This document shows positions 8,761 through 19,800 of a stretch of DNA of 64,000 nt, piece by piece; within the stretch, counting starts at the first letter, position 1; each line of letters opens with the position of its first letter. The position numbers and the translations under genes were made by a program. Under the pieces are notes generated by a model, which saw only the letters and a program-made list of their open reading frames with translations, was not told the origin of the DNA and searched no databases. Source of the DNA: a virus. Location: IMG/VR virus record IMGVR_UViG_3300022188_000007, positions 62,001 to 126,000 of that record; one strand, given 5' to 3'.

Positions 8761-9015
8761 ATGGGAGAAAGATTTCAGGACAACAGCCGGAAAAAGCTGG
8801 TTCAAGCTATGCGTAAGGAAGTCACTAAAATGATGGAAAAGACATTAGATTTTGCTGACGTAGCTTGTCCTAAAGATAATTTTAAACAACTAAGATCTAA
8901 AATATTACGTGTGGGAAATGACTGCATGCGTAATCTTACTAAGGAGTTCGATGGGTACGTAATTGAATACGATAAACTTGGTGAAGAGATCATCGAATTT
9001 AGAAATAAAGGATAA
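8761..9015 (+). CDS. Small helical protein in the tail-chaperone position
   Basis: The product is 84 aa, almost entirely helical and charged, with Lys/Arg-rich residues 9-30 and an acidic C-terminus (YDKLGEEIIEFRNKG). No known motif was recognised. It lies between the tube gene and two larger chaperone-like genes, 12 bases before the next ATG, with a ribosome site AAGGAAGG upstream. Its position suggests a tail-assembly helper. This is inference from context. Confidence 0.4.
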   Translation: MGERFQDNSRKKLVQAMRKEVTKMMEKTLDFADVACPKDNFKQLRSKILRVGNDCMRNLTKEFDGYVIEYDKLGEEIIEFRNKG

Positions 9016-9027
9016 GGAGAAACTAAG

Positions 9028-9780
9028 ATGGTAGAAGAAATTTTTGAAGACAGAAGAAGTTTTACAGGCTCTGATGAAGAGACAGAGTACTTTATTGGAA
9101 CCCCCAGCGCAGAAGATATTCGTGGGGCTGACTGGCAATACAGCAAAGTGTACACTAAATGTTTAACTGAAGGCATCCCCACAAGTGCAGAACTTATGGA
9201 TATTTTGCGGAGACGTGGGGTAATAGGGGACGACTTTGATAGACGTGCACAAGAATTATCAATCACTCTAAACGAACTCATAACTAGATTAAATGGCACA
9301 GAGGTATACAACGACAAAGCTGCTCTAGCGGTAGAAGTTTCTCAAGCCAGAGAAGCTTTATTTCAGTGGAATCAACGTCTTAGTGGTCCTATGAGTAATA
9401 CTTGTGAGCAAATGGCTGATGACGCAAGACTTGAATACCTCACTGCTTGTATTCTACAAAATAAAGATGCTACTAAAGTTTGGGAAGACTATGATAAATT
9501 TTTGGCTTCCACAGATCAAAGTCTAACACTGAAGTCTAGATATGAGGTTATGTTATTCCTACAGGGGTATGAATCTAATTTTCTAGAGAATACACCTGAG
9601 GCTAGAGCTATGAAAGAAGTGGAGACTAGTATTCTACAGGAAGCCGCTGCAGCAGTAGAAGCGGAAGCAGCTGAAAAAATTGCAGAAGAAGCAGCGCTTA
9701 AAAAGAAAGAGAAACCAAAAACTAAGCCAAAAGCTAAAGCAAAAGCTAAAGCCAAAACTAAGCCGGCTGAAAAAAAATAA
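9028..9780 (+). CDS. Probable tail assembly chaperone
   Basis: The protein is 250 aa, mostly helical. Conserved-looking stretches are PSAEDIRGADWQYSKVY (about 31-47), a segment with ELMDILRRRGV, and WNQRLSGPMSNTCEQMADD (about 114-132). It ends in a Lys/Ala/Pro tail (about 215-250) made of repeated KAKAKTK-type units. Genes in this place between tube and tape measure usually encode chaperones that coat the tape measure during tail assembly. The last sense codons lie on an A8 run (9770-9777), a classic -1 slip site, but the -1 frame meets a stop three codons later (9786-9788), so no fusion to the next gene is made. The role is inferred from position and fold type. Confidence 0.55.
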   Translation: MVEEIFEDRRSFTGSDEETEYFIGTPSAEDIRGADWQYSKVYTKCLTEGIPTSAELMDILRRRGVIGDDFDRRAQELSITLNELITRLNGTEVYNDKAALAVEVSQAREALFQWNQRLSGPMSNTCEQMADDARLEYLTACILQNKDATKVWEDYDKFLASTDQSLTLKSRYEVMLFLQGYESNFLENTPEARAMKEVETSILQEAAAAVEAEAAEKIAEEAALKKKEKPKTKPKAKAKAKAKTKPAEKK

Positions 9781-9794
9781 GGAACTAATAAAGA

Positions 9795-10802
9795 ATGCTG
9801 CTAGAGGATGAGGAAGTTGAAAGACTTATTACAAGAATTTCTACAGGAGTAAGCATTAGTATAATTGGAGATAAACCAATTGTATTTAAATTCCCTAGCA
9901 ATATGGTTAAATTAGAAGCTGATGTTCTTTATGATAAAGAATACCAAGACGCTATTGATAATGGCCTATTAAATAGATCCTCATTAGAAGAATTAATTGA
10001 AAAAAGAAATTTATTCACTAGAGAGGATCAAAAGAAATTGGATGGCTTGAAAACAAAGCTAGAAGGGCAAAGAATTTTACTTGCCAAAACTACAGTTGTA
10101 AAAGCCAATCAATCTAGAATTAAGGGAGTTATGGCAAAATTAAAATCTGAGATTTATGAGCTTACTACCCAGAAGACTTCCAAGCTTATGATGTCTGCAG
10201 AAGTAAAAGCTAACGAAGAGAAGTCATTATTCCTATGTTGGAGATGTACTTTTAGAGCTGATAAATTATTATGGAAAACTTTTAAAGATTTTAAACACAC
10301 TACTGATTTAAAATTTAGAGATAAAGTTTTAACTCCATTCCTTATATTTTATTCTGGTTTATCAGCGGATGAGATTAGATTTATTGCTCGTCATAATCTT
10401 TGGCGAATTAGGTATGTTAATAGTCAAAAATTATCTGAAGCTTTATTTGGAGTTCCTTCTACAGAATATACAACTGATATGTTAAGTTTAGCATATTGGT
10501 CAAACTATTATGATAATATATACCAAATGATGTCGGAAGATAGACCTAGTGATTTAATTATAGAAGATGATGAAGCACTTGATGCTTTCATGAAAGCTTT
10601 TTACGAGGAAAGGACCCGCGAGGACGCCGCAAGGCGAAGTAAAAGTAGGTCACCAGGTAAACTATCAGCATTTGATTCCGAAGAAGTTATAGTAACAGCT
10701 TCTAATGAATTGTACCAAGATATAGAATATGATACTCCAAGAGAAGCCCAAAAACTTAAAGAGAGAAATGAAATTAAAAAAAGGACAAAGAGGACTGGCT
10801 AG
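9795..10802 (+). CDS. Second chaperone-like protein upstream of the tape measure gene
   Basis: This 335-aa product has a helical coiled middle (about 60-140), a small Cys/Trp element (LCWRCTF, about 148-154), and a conserved-looking region with GLSADEIRFIARHNLWRIRYV. The C-terminus is basic and disordered (RRSKSRSPGK and KERNEIKKRTKRTG). Nothing catalytic was recognised. It ends 65 bases before the tape measure start, the usual place of the second tail-chaperone gene. A run of seven A (10776-10782) lies near its end; a -1 slip there would add only about nine residues before a stop at 10808. I infer a tape-measure chaperone role without a family match. Confidence 0.45.
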   Translation: MLLEDEEVERLITRISTGVSISIIGDKPIVFKFPSNMVKLEADVLYDKEYQDAIDNGLLNRSSLEELIEKRNLFTREDQKKLDGLKTKLEGQRILLAKTTVVKANQSRIKGVMAKLKSEIYELTTQKTSKLMMSAEVKANEEKSLFLCWRCTFRADKLLWKTFKDFKHTTDLKFRDKVLTPFLIFYSGLSADEIRFIARHNLWRIRYVNSQKLSEALFGVPSTEYTTDMLSLAYWSNYYDNIYQMMSEDRPSDLIIEDDEALDAFMKAFYEERTREDAARRSKSRSPGKLSAFDSEEVIVTASNELYQDIEYDTPREAQKLKERNEIKKRTKRTG

Positions 10803-10867
10803 GTAATTAAGTAACTACTAAAGGTTTAAAGGGATTTTTTTCTCAAAAATTTAGGGGGGCTATTAAC
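10802..10867 (+). promoter_or_regulatory. Leader of the tape measure gene with AAGTAAC-type motif
   Basis: The gap contains the 14-mer GGTAATTAAGTAAC (10802-10815), which recurs exactly at 38703-38716. It then has a T7 run and the ribosome site AGGGGGG (10853-10859) before the TTG start at 10868. The recurrence in the larger intergenic gaps suggests a phage regulatory or promoter element. Function is unproven. Confidence 0.3.
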
Positions 10868-13800
10868 TTGGTTAAAAAATATATATTCGAACATGCTTCA
10901 AATGAATCTAAAACATCTAGTAAGAGCGGAGGTTCTAAAGGCGTAGCGGTTGTAGAACTTTCCAAATCCGATCAAGCAAATCAGAAAAAAGTCCATGATG
11001 GCTTAAGAGAGATCAAGGAAGTATTAAAAAAACAAACTAAAGACACTTCTAGTAGCGCACTAATGCGCATGCTGGAAAAAGTCATAAAGGCTTCAGGCCA
11101 ATCTTCTAAGATAAGTTCGGCAGAACTTAAAACACTAGCCACAGCTTTCGCAAATGAACTCTCACGCAAGGGTTTTGGAGGGAGTGGTAGTGCTACAGTT
11201 TCCGGCCCACAGGGCAAAGCCTTAGATCCTAATATTATTGCTAAAGCAATAAGTAACCAAATAGCCCCAGCCCTGAAATCAGTTTTCAAATCTTTAGAGA
11301 CTAAAGATATTAAAATTGATCCTAAATCCCAAGAAGCTCTTCGTAAAGCGATGGAGTCTTCTGTATCTGATATTATCCCTTCAAAATTCTATAAAGTAAT
11401 AAATGACTTAAATTCTACACTTACCTCTGTGTTGGCGTTAAGTAAGACTAGCTTAAAGGCGTTTAATTCTGCAAAAGGAATGGCCTCTGACAAAGGCGGT
11501 CTTGAAGTAAAAGAGATTACTGGTTTTTATACTAATTTAAAAAAAGGAAGTAGCGAACTAAAAACTTTAGTAGGTCATATCAGTTCTCTTGTAAGAGAGG
11601 CAGATAAGCTTCCAGCTGAGCTTAGGGCTGCCGCCAAAGGTATGATAGACGCCGCCAGAGAAGCAAAAGATAAAACGGTACGTGGTGCTAGGGCGGTTCG
11701 TGAGGGAGCTCAAGTCCCTCAAGCCAAACTTGTTAAAGAGGTTACTAAACTTTTAGCTTCAGAGATAAAAAAACACACAACTGGTTCCACCAATCCAGCC
11801 GTCAACAATCTTATAAAAGCCCTTGATACTTTTAGTTCTAGCGCCGATGAGTTGACTAAATTAACTAAAGCACTTGATAATTTTGGAAAATCTATAGGCT
11901 CATTACAGTCAGACGGCGGAGTAGACCTAAAAGGCCTTCAAGGTGTATTGGGTAAGTTAGAAAAGACTATTAGTGCTATACCAACAGAAATTAAAGGTGG
12001 GGCTGTAAAAAGTGATGAGTGGAAGGATTTCATAGATCAGGCTAATAAAGTTATAAACACTGTAAAAACATTAGTTGTAAAGATTCAATTACCTAAAGAT
12101 GAAATAGATAGGTTCGTGAAACAGTTACCAGGTGAGTTTGACGTGGTAGCTAATATAGACATTTCTAATGTGCCTAAGGCTATAAAAGAAATAACTAAAC
12201 CGGTAGGTATACCAGTTAAGACTATCTTTTCTGCAGATGACATACAGAGGCGATTACGTTATGAGCATCCTGAAATTAGTGTAACCCAGCGAATCACAAC
12301 AGTTCATAAACAAGTCGAGGAATACCAATCTTCTAAGTCAGGTAAAGCCGTTAAAGAAGTTAGTTTACCTAATGCTAAGAGTGAAGCAGTTAAATTTTCT
12401 AAGGATCTTAATACTAGTGTAAATAATCTAATAAAAGTCTTAGAAGGGCTAAGTAAAGTTCATGCCACTGCTTACGGGAAACCGGTAGCTCAAGGATCAG
12501 CAGGAGATATAGCTAGTGATAGAATATCAGAGTTAATACATAAAATCCAAGACAAGAGAGGTAATACCTCTCAATTAAGGGAGTATGTAGATAAAACTCA
12601 AGGCCATGCCCATAAGACAGGAATACTTAGTCAGGCTGCCAGAGATGGGATTAAAGAGGTATATGAGATATTACACTCTACAACTGATGATGTTTTTAAT
12701 TCAGTTAAAAAATCTTCAGATCAAGCAACAAAGAATCTTGAGAGTGTAAGTAAGGCCTTTGATGCTGTAAATAAATCTTCGAAACAAATGGCAGACACCG
12801 CTAAAAATAATTTAGCTCAAACCCAACCATCTACAATACCTAGTAGTAGGCATGGAGCAACGTCAGTTAACACTGCCAGACAGGCACCTGCTTCTACTCA
12901 AAAGGAAGTATATAAATACTTTGAAGGTAATATCACACCTGGCAAGACAGCAAATATTGATGCAGGTAAGAAGTTAAATCTTGGAGAGGATTCTAGGAAG
13001 ATAGTTCAAGAGCATGTAAGCGGTTTAGCAAATTCGTTGTTAGACTTACAGTCGTATATGGTATCAACCCTTGAGAAAGAATTTGCTAAAGTACGTAAGG
13101 AAAGCAACTCTGGTAAAGATTGGAGGATAGTAGGTAAAACTGATACTGGCTCTATATCCGATTATTTTAAACTCACTGAAGGGTATAATCAAAAAACTTC
13201 AGGCAACGAGTATAGTTTTAAAATTGCGGATGTAAAAAATCTTAAGAGGGTTACTGGTAGTAAGACTAATGACCCCACAGCATTGATTAGTAAATTTAAA
13301 GAAGGGGTGTTTAAAGAGTTATTAGCTAAGAATGAAGCTACTATAGCAGAGTCAATTGGTAGATGGATGAAAAGGTTCTCAGAATCAGATATTTCTAGTT
13401 GGAAAGGGTTAGACTCTAGTACAGCAAGGCAATTAGCCGATATCAAATCTACCCATGATAAGGGACAAGGGACCGCACCATCCAAGAGGATGGTAGAGGC
13501 TATAAAGGGGTTAGGGGCTACAGACCCATCCGCCTTAAATAGAATATTTGAAAAGACAATTAGTGACATTGAAGCCACTCGTAGATTAGGCGAGAGAAAG
13601 TATGGCAGCTCAGTTCTAGTTAAGAAAATAGCTATACCAGCAGCTAAATTATCTGCAACTGGAGCGGCTACTATTGACACAGCTACTGGTAGTAAACGTA
13701 TCATTCCTAAATTTGCAACGTATAAAACCGGCTTTGAGAAGGTCTTCGAATCACTACAGAAAACTAAAACTTTTGATGTAGAGCAGGATTATCAAGGTAA

Positions 13801-16800
13801 AGTTAGGAAATTGGGAATCAGGCCTTCCGGCACCCAGTTTGAGGAAGCAAATAAAGTAGCTAAAGCAATGTTGATAGACCTAAGTAGGGTCAAGGATATT
13901 GTAAATGCTACAGGACAGACTACAGTGGATTCAGGCGCTGTTAGGGCTGATCTTGCTAAGCAACTAGAAACCTCCGTCGTATTAAAGGCAGGAAAATTAG
14001 AAAAATCAAAACACGTGACATCGGCTTCCGATGTATTAGCAAAAATAGACAAGAGTATTTATGCTGAGTTTGCTTCGGGCACAAAAACAATGGAAGAATT
14101 CATAGCTGCTACTTCTAAGGCCGGAGTATCTGCTTATGATCTAGTTAAAGGTATGGAGAGTATAGACTTTCAAAATATATACCAAATTTTTCAGAAGATA
14201 CTTGAGGGAACTGACTCTGTTAGTTCACCTCTTAAAGCTGTAGGAAAGAATCCAGATTTTTCTAAGAGTGTGAGGGATTTGGAATCTTATATTGGTAAAA
14301 TGGTGGGCACCATACCTATAGCGGACCCATCTCGCCCAAGACGGGCGTCTCATCAAGAAAAAGTAATTAATCTTATGAGTATGACCTCCCCTATTTACAG
14401 TCAAAAAGGTAAGGTAGGTACACAAGGATTGACCGCAGAAGGCCAGAAACAGTTCCTTAGAGATTTGAACTTATCTTTGCGGGAGTTTGTCAGGGATACA
14501 GCTATATTAAAAGATGCTGGTATGGGGCAGGGTAGATTACCCGCAGATGTTAGGACTCTATCTAGTTTGGGAGTACCTGAATCTCAAGCTGGAACTATAT
14601 CAGAATATAGAAAAGACGGTAGAAATGAAAATACGAAATATCTGGCTGCTCTTAATGCTACGACTGTTAAAATGTATTCTGATTCACTTTCAGAGATGGC
14701 TCCGTTTGGAGCACAATTTCAACAACTAGGTAGGAATATTTCCAACACTACTAATGCTATGGCATATAGACCTGGTGGAGGAGGGGTAGGGACAGACTTC
14801 CCAAGTTTACGTTCTGAGAGAGAAACTAAGTTGATCTCTGGCGGAAGGTACGGCGACAAAGGTTACGGTTTTAATGTTATAGCAGAGTTAAGAAACACCG
14901 CCTCTACTTTTGAAGATCAGATAGTAATATCAGGGAAGCTTGCTGATGTATTAACTTCTGTAACTAAGACTATAGTTCAACCAGATAAATTAGGTAGATT
15001 GAATTTAGTTGGTTCAGATGGCCAAGTGTCCTCATCACAGGAAGGTAGGGTAGGAGATATTAAACCTGATCAACAGTTAATAGGTGCTATTGAAACCGCC
15101 AATAAAGTATTTCAGGATGTTCTAGGAGTTAAACAAGAGTACAGAGGTAGAGCTGATAACGCACTTATCAAAGAGGTAACGAGTGCTTTAACTACCGTTA
15201 GAGGTAAAGATGTGCAAGTCCAGTCAGCCAAAATAGCTGAAACTTTTTTTAACCACTACGGTAGAAAGTTTACTACTAGGTATGGGTCCAAGGGTGTTTC
15301 TATAACAGCTCCTGGCGGTACAGGTGAATTAACAGGTAAGCAGTTAAAAGATTTATATGCGGATAAGAAAGTAAAAGTTTTAAGTAAGTCTGAAAGAGCT
15401 ACTGCTGGATTAGGGACTGTAGCTTTACCTAAAAGTATGGGACAATTAGTGCAGGAAATATATAAGGAGTATGCTAAAGAATTAGGACTATCTAACGCGG
15501 ATCTGGATGAGTCTCGTAAAGCGCTTATTAATAGTGGTAATAAATTCATGCTTAGTATGTTCACTGATTCATCCTTAGGGGTAGTTCCTGAAGGCAAAGA
15601 CGTAAAAGCACAACAGACTTTATTTACTAAAACAAAAAAAGCTTTAGCTAAGTTAGATTTTGATTTAGCTAAAGATATTAGCGGTATAGAGGGCTTAATT
15701 GAAGTTTATAAAGGAATGGATGGCTCTAAATTATATGAAGAAAAGCCTATAGATATTCGTATTAGTTCTCATGGTATTGCTAAGCGTGGACTTCAGGCTG
15801 AGAATCTAGAAGCTATAATGAATAATGTCATAGATGCTGGAGTTGCAGGTTCTACATCTTTAAAAACTAAATTTGACCCAAGTACTTATAAAAGATTATT
15901 GGGTACAGAAGAAGACACTACTGGTAAATTTCCAAGTCTTAGTGAGATTAGTAAGGCTTTAGGTTTTGAGAGTCAAGGTAATCCTAAAAAAAGAGGTCTC
16001 TTAGTCAAGGACATGATGAAACTACTTAAATCTAGAAATGTCCCGGGCACTGAGGATAAGTTACTAGCACAAGCCGGAAAACTAGCTGATTTGGAGATTG
16101 GATCTAGTTTCTATAGTGATATGCGAGATGAGTTTGGAAAGAGCAGGAAGAGCCTAATAGGGCCCAAATTCGTTGAAGTAATCGAAGACCCTAATGCAAA
16201 TCCAGCATGGAGCGAAACTGATATAAAGAAACAGGTAGCCGGCCAGAAGATAAATATACCTGCCTTCGGCGCTTATGCTACTGTATTTGGCGAGCAATCC
16301 CAATTCATTAAACAGATGACCTCATCTATTCCTTTAGACTCTAAGAAGCACTGGGAGTACTTAAAAGCTCTACAGGTATTAAATGATGACAGTTCAGAGA
16401 TGGCAACGCAGTTGTTATCCTCTGCTCAAGAGGTAGACGTAAGTAGTTTAAGAACCTTTACAAAATCTACTGGAAAATTTGTATCTAGAGCATCAATGTC
16501 TAATATAACTGAGATGCCTGAAGAAGATCAAGAGAGGGTTTTAAATGATACTATATTGGATATTGCAAAATTTCCTGGAGCAATGAATTTAAAAATACCT
16601 AGTACTAAAGATCCTTCTAAACGTGAATCTTTTTATGTACCAGGTGCATTAGCTCGTACTACTTACCCTGAACCTTCTTTGGCAGGAGAACGCGGCCTAG
16701 ATATGACGGCTCGTAGATTACAGGCAGTCGTAAACGCGGCAAAGAACGTAGACGAAGTAGCCGGCCAGTCAGATGAGTCAGGTAGTAAAAAGTTATGGAA

Positions 16801-19800
16801 TACTGTAGGTAGAATTAAGAAGAGATTAGCTGGTTATAGAGGGAGAGTTAAAGGGATAGTTGGGGAGTCTCCAGGTACTAAACAATTAACTTCTGGTGAG
16901 GTAGGTGAACTTGAAGGTATTTTAAGCACACTATTAGTTACATTAGATCAATCATCTGCCGATGAGAGAATGCTTTATAAGAATCAGCAGCATTTAAAGG
17001 GTGGTACTAGAGGTGATGTTATCAGAGCGTTTAAAGATAATAAATCTGGTGAAGGCAAATCACAGGCCCAAGTTTACCAAACTACTATAGATCAGGCTGT
17101 GGACCAACTTATAGGCCCGCAAGGAAGCCCCGACCCTAAAAATCCTCAGTGGGCCAGTAGGTATGACAAGCAGGCTAATGTATTAGGAGGTAAGGCTTAT
17201 AACGCTGGTCTAGCATCAGTAGAGCAGTTCGCCAAAAGCTTGAATGTACAACCATCTGATTCTGAAGATGACTTAAAGAAAGCCCTTCAATCATTAGAAA
17301 GAGCGAAAATTGAATACTATAATACCTTGGCTACTTCTGCTTTAGGTAAGACAGGTTCAGTACAAGAATTTCTATTTAATAGAAAAATGCCAGCAGTAAT
17401 GGGCAAAGCCATAAATGCTACAGTGGATAAAACAGAGGATCTAGATAATTTTAGTAAAGAACTGCTTTCAATCAGCTCGTCTGCTGGAGGTATAGGGGTA
17501 GATTTAAGTGCTTTAGAGGAAGCCTCTGAAAATATAAAAAAAATAAAAATAGAGCATGCTGAAAATGTGGAGAGTGCGCGTTCTAAAGGGATGCCTGTAT
17601 TAACTCAACATCAAGTTGGTATCCCTGAAAGTTACGCATCTAAGCTACCTACTAACTTTGCTAGAAGGTATGAGGTAGATGGAGGAACCGTACAAGAATT
17701 AAAAAAACCTATTTTTGAAAAATCTAATTTAGCTAAAATGTTGGATTATAGAGAAGAGATACAAGGAGCCCTTGATAATGTAGCCCCCGGTATGCGCTCT
17801 AAGATGGAAGCCTATTTGGAATCAGAGCTTTCTCCTTATTTAGAAAGTATGCGTTTCCCTGTCACAGGTGTAGCGTCTATTCAGCCATATGAAGCCAAGC
17901 TATTAAAACAAGGAGAAGGTCGTCAAATGACCAAACATACTTTAATGGCCCCAGGTATGCCAGAGATAGATATGGGTAAGTTTGATGCAGCTAAAAAACA
18001 AGTTGACTCAGTAATTGACGAACTAACCGAACAAAGAAAACTAGAGTATAAAGAAGAGTCCCCTGATCTGGAAAGAATAAATCAGTTAACTGCTACTATA
18101 GCCGCACTAGATAAGGCTATCTCTGATGTAATTCCTAAGTTTATAGCAGTCCAACAGAATCTAGATTTTGACGGTGATCAGATACAATTACACGCCGCTA
18201 AGACAGCTCTAGCGAGGCAAGAAATTTCACAACACTTTAAAACTATAACTGATTATGATAAGCAGGGAGGCACTACTGCTCAAGCTTTAAGAGACCAATC
18301 CACCTATAAAGCTTTAATACCATCTACAGAGAAATATACTTTAGCAGAACAGCAGATAGCCTTTTCAAAGAAGTTCCCAGAAAAAGAAGGGTTCGGTTTT
18401 ATGACTAAACCTTTCCTTACTGAGGGGCTAGATTATTTAAAACCTCAAGAACAACTAGATATTTTAAGTACTTTTCCTGGAGCTGGTGGAACAGAGAATA
18501 CCCCATTAACTGTTTTAAATAATCTATTACCAGAGCTTTTTAGAAATGAAAAACATATGGCTAAAATTGCCATGACATTGCAGGCAGTAAAACCGGAAGC
18601 CGGTAAAGATACCGCATCCAGTCAAGCGCTATTAAACGCATTAGCAAAAATGAAGCCGGTAGAAGACCAACCCAGTAGTGGTAGAGAAAAGGCCGTATTT
18701 GAAGAAGGTATAAAGACTAAGTTATATGATACTAAAATGACTAATGCTATTAATGCCAACTTTTTTAAACTTAATACCGGACAAGACACTGAAGCTCTGA
18801 ATAGGCAGTTGAAGTTATTTGAAAGAAACTTAGGGTACGGTGGCGGAGTTATACGACAGGGTGCTCAATATGAGCCTACTGCTAATTTAGCAAGTCGTTT
18901 TCCCCTAGACCTTAAATCCATGGGCAACACAATGGGGGAAGAACTACATACCATGATGAATGAGTTTTTACGTGTAGGGGTACAGAAAGGGCTGGATGTA
19001 AAACATGCTGGAGAGACCCCAATTGCTACTGAAATGGCAAATCTAATATCTAAAGGGTCCCCAGGCGTTTCAAGCTTAATAGAAAAGATAAATGCCGGAG
19101 AAGGCTCATACGGCGACCTTACTGATTTTGCAGAGGCAAATAAGAAATCCTTAGGGCGTAGATTAGGTGGTATGTCTACCGAAGATTTGTATCTTGATGC
19201 AGCCAGTATTGCTGGAGGTAGAGGTGAGTCTACTACTAAACTAGATCCAGGTAATAGAGAAGAGCTTAAAGAATACATCACTAAATCTATAGGATTTGAG
19301 GGCTTTCTTCACGAGCTGAGTAATCAAGTAATTGAAGCGGCGCATGAAGGGCTTATGAAGTCAGTTAGTGCTTGGTCCGATACCAAAAAACAAAAAGAAT
19401 TTAAAGGTAGTTCAGCAGAAGACTATGTAAAGGCTTCTATTAGAAAACAACTTAAGGGTGACGGTATTAATATATTGGATTCAGCGGAAAGTCCTCTAAT
19501 GCCTTTATATAAAATGAGGACCTCTGGCGCATCAGGCTATCAACAACGTGGTCTATATCAGGATAAATATGGTGACGTAGAGGCTCCTGAACTCGAAGGA
19601 ATCTTCCAAGGCAAAGAGGCTGATGCTTATGCCGCTAAGTATAAGGAAGCTAAAGCAGTAGCTAAAAATATACAGGATGCTCTTATAGACTTTAGTTCTA
19701 ATAAAGGTGGTAATAAGAAAGGCAGTTATTCAATGCTACTTGAAAGCAGTATAGAGAATATCTACGCTGATCAGAAAGAGATTATGAAGTTAGTACAGGA

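Noticed and set aside
8802-9317. A 171-codon minus-strand frame under the chaperone genes
   Set aside because: It overlaps two well-supported + strand genes. Its Ser/Leu-rich translation is typical of an antisense shadow.
10771-10810. Programmed -1 frameshift from the 335-aa gene into the tape measure frame
   Set aside because: The -1 frame is the tape measure frame, but a TAA at 10808-10810 stops it after about nine codons, so no fusion forms.
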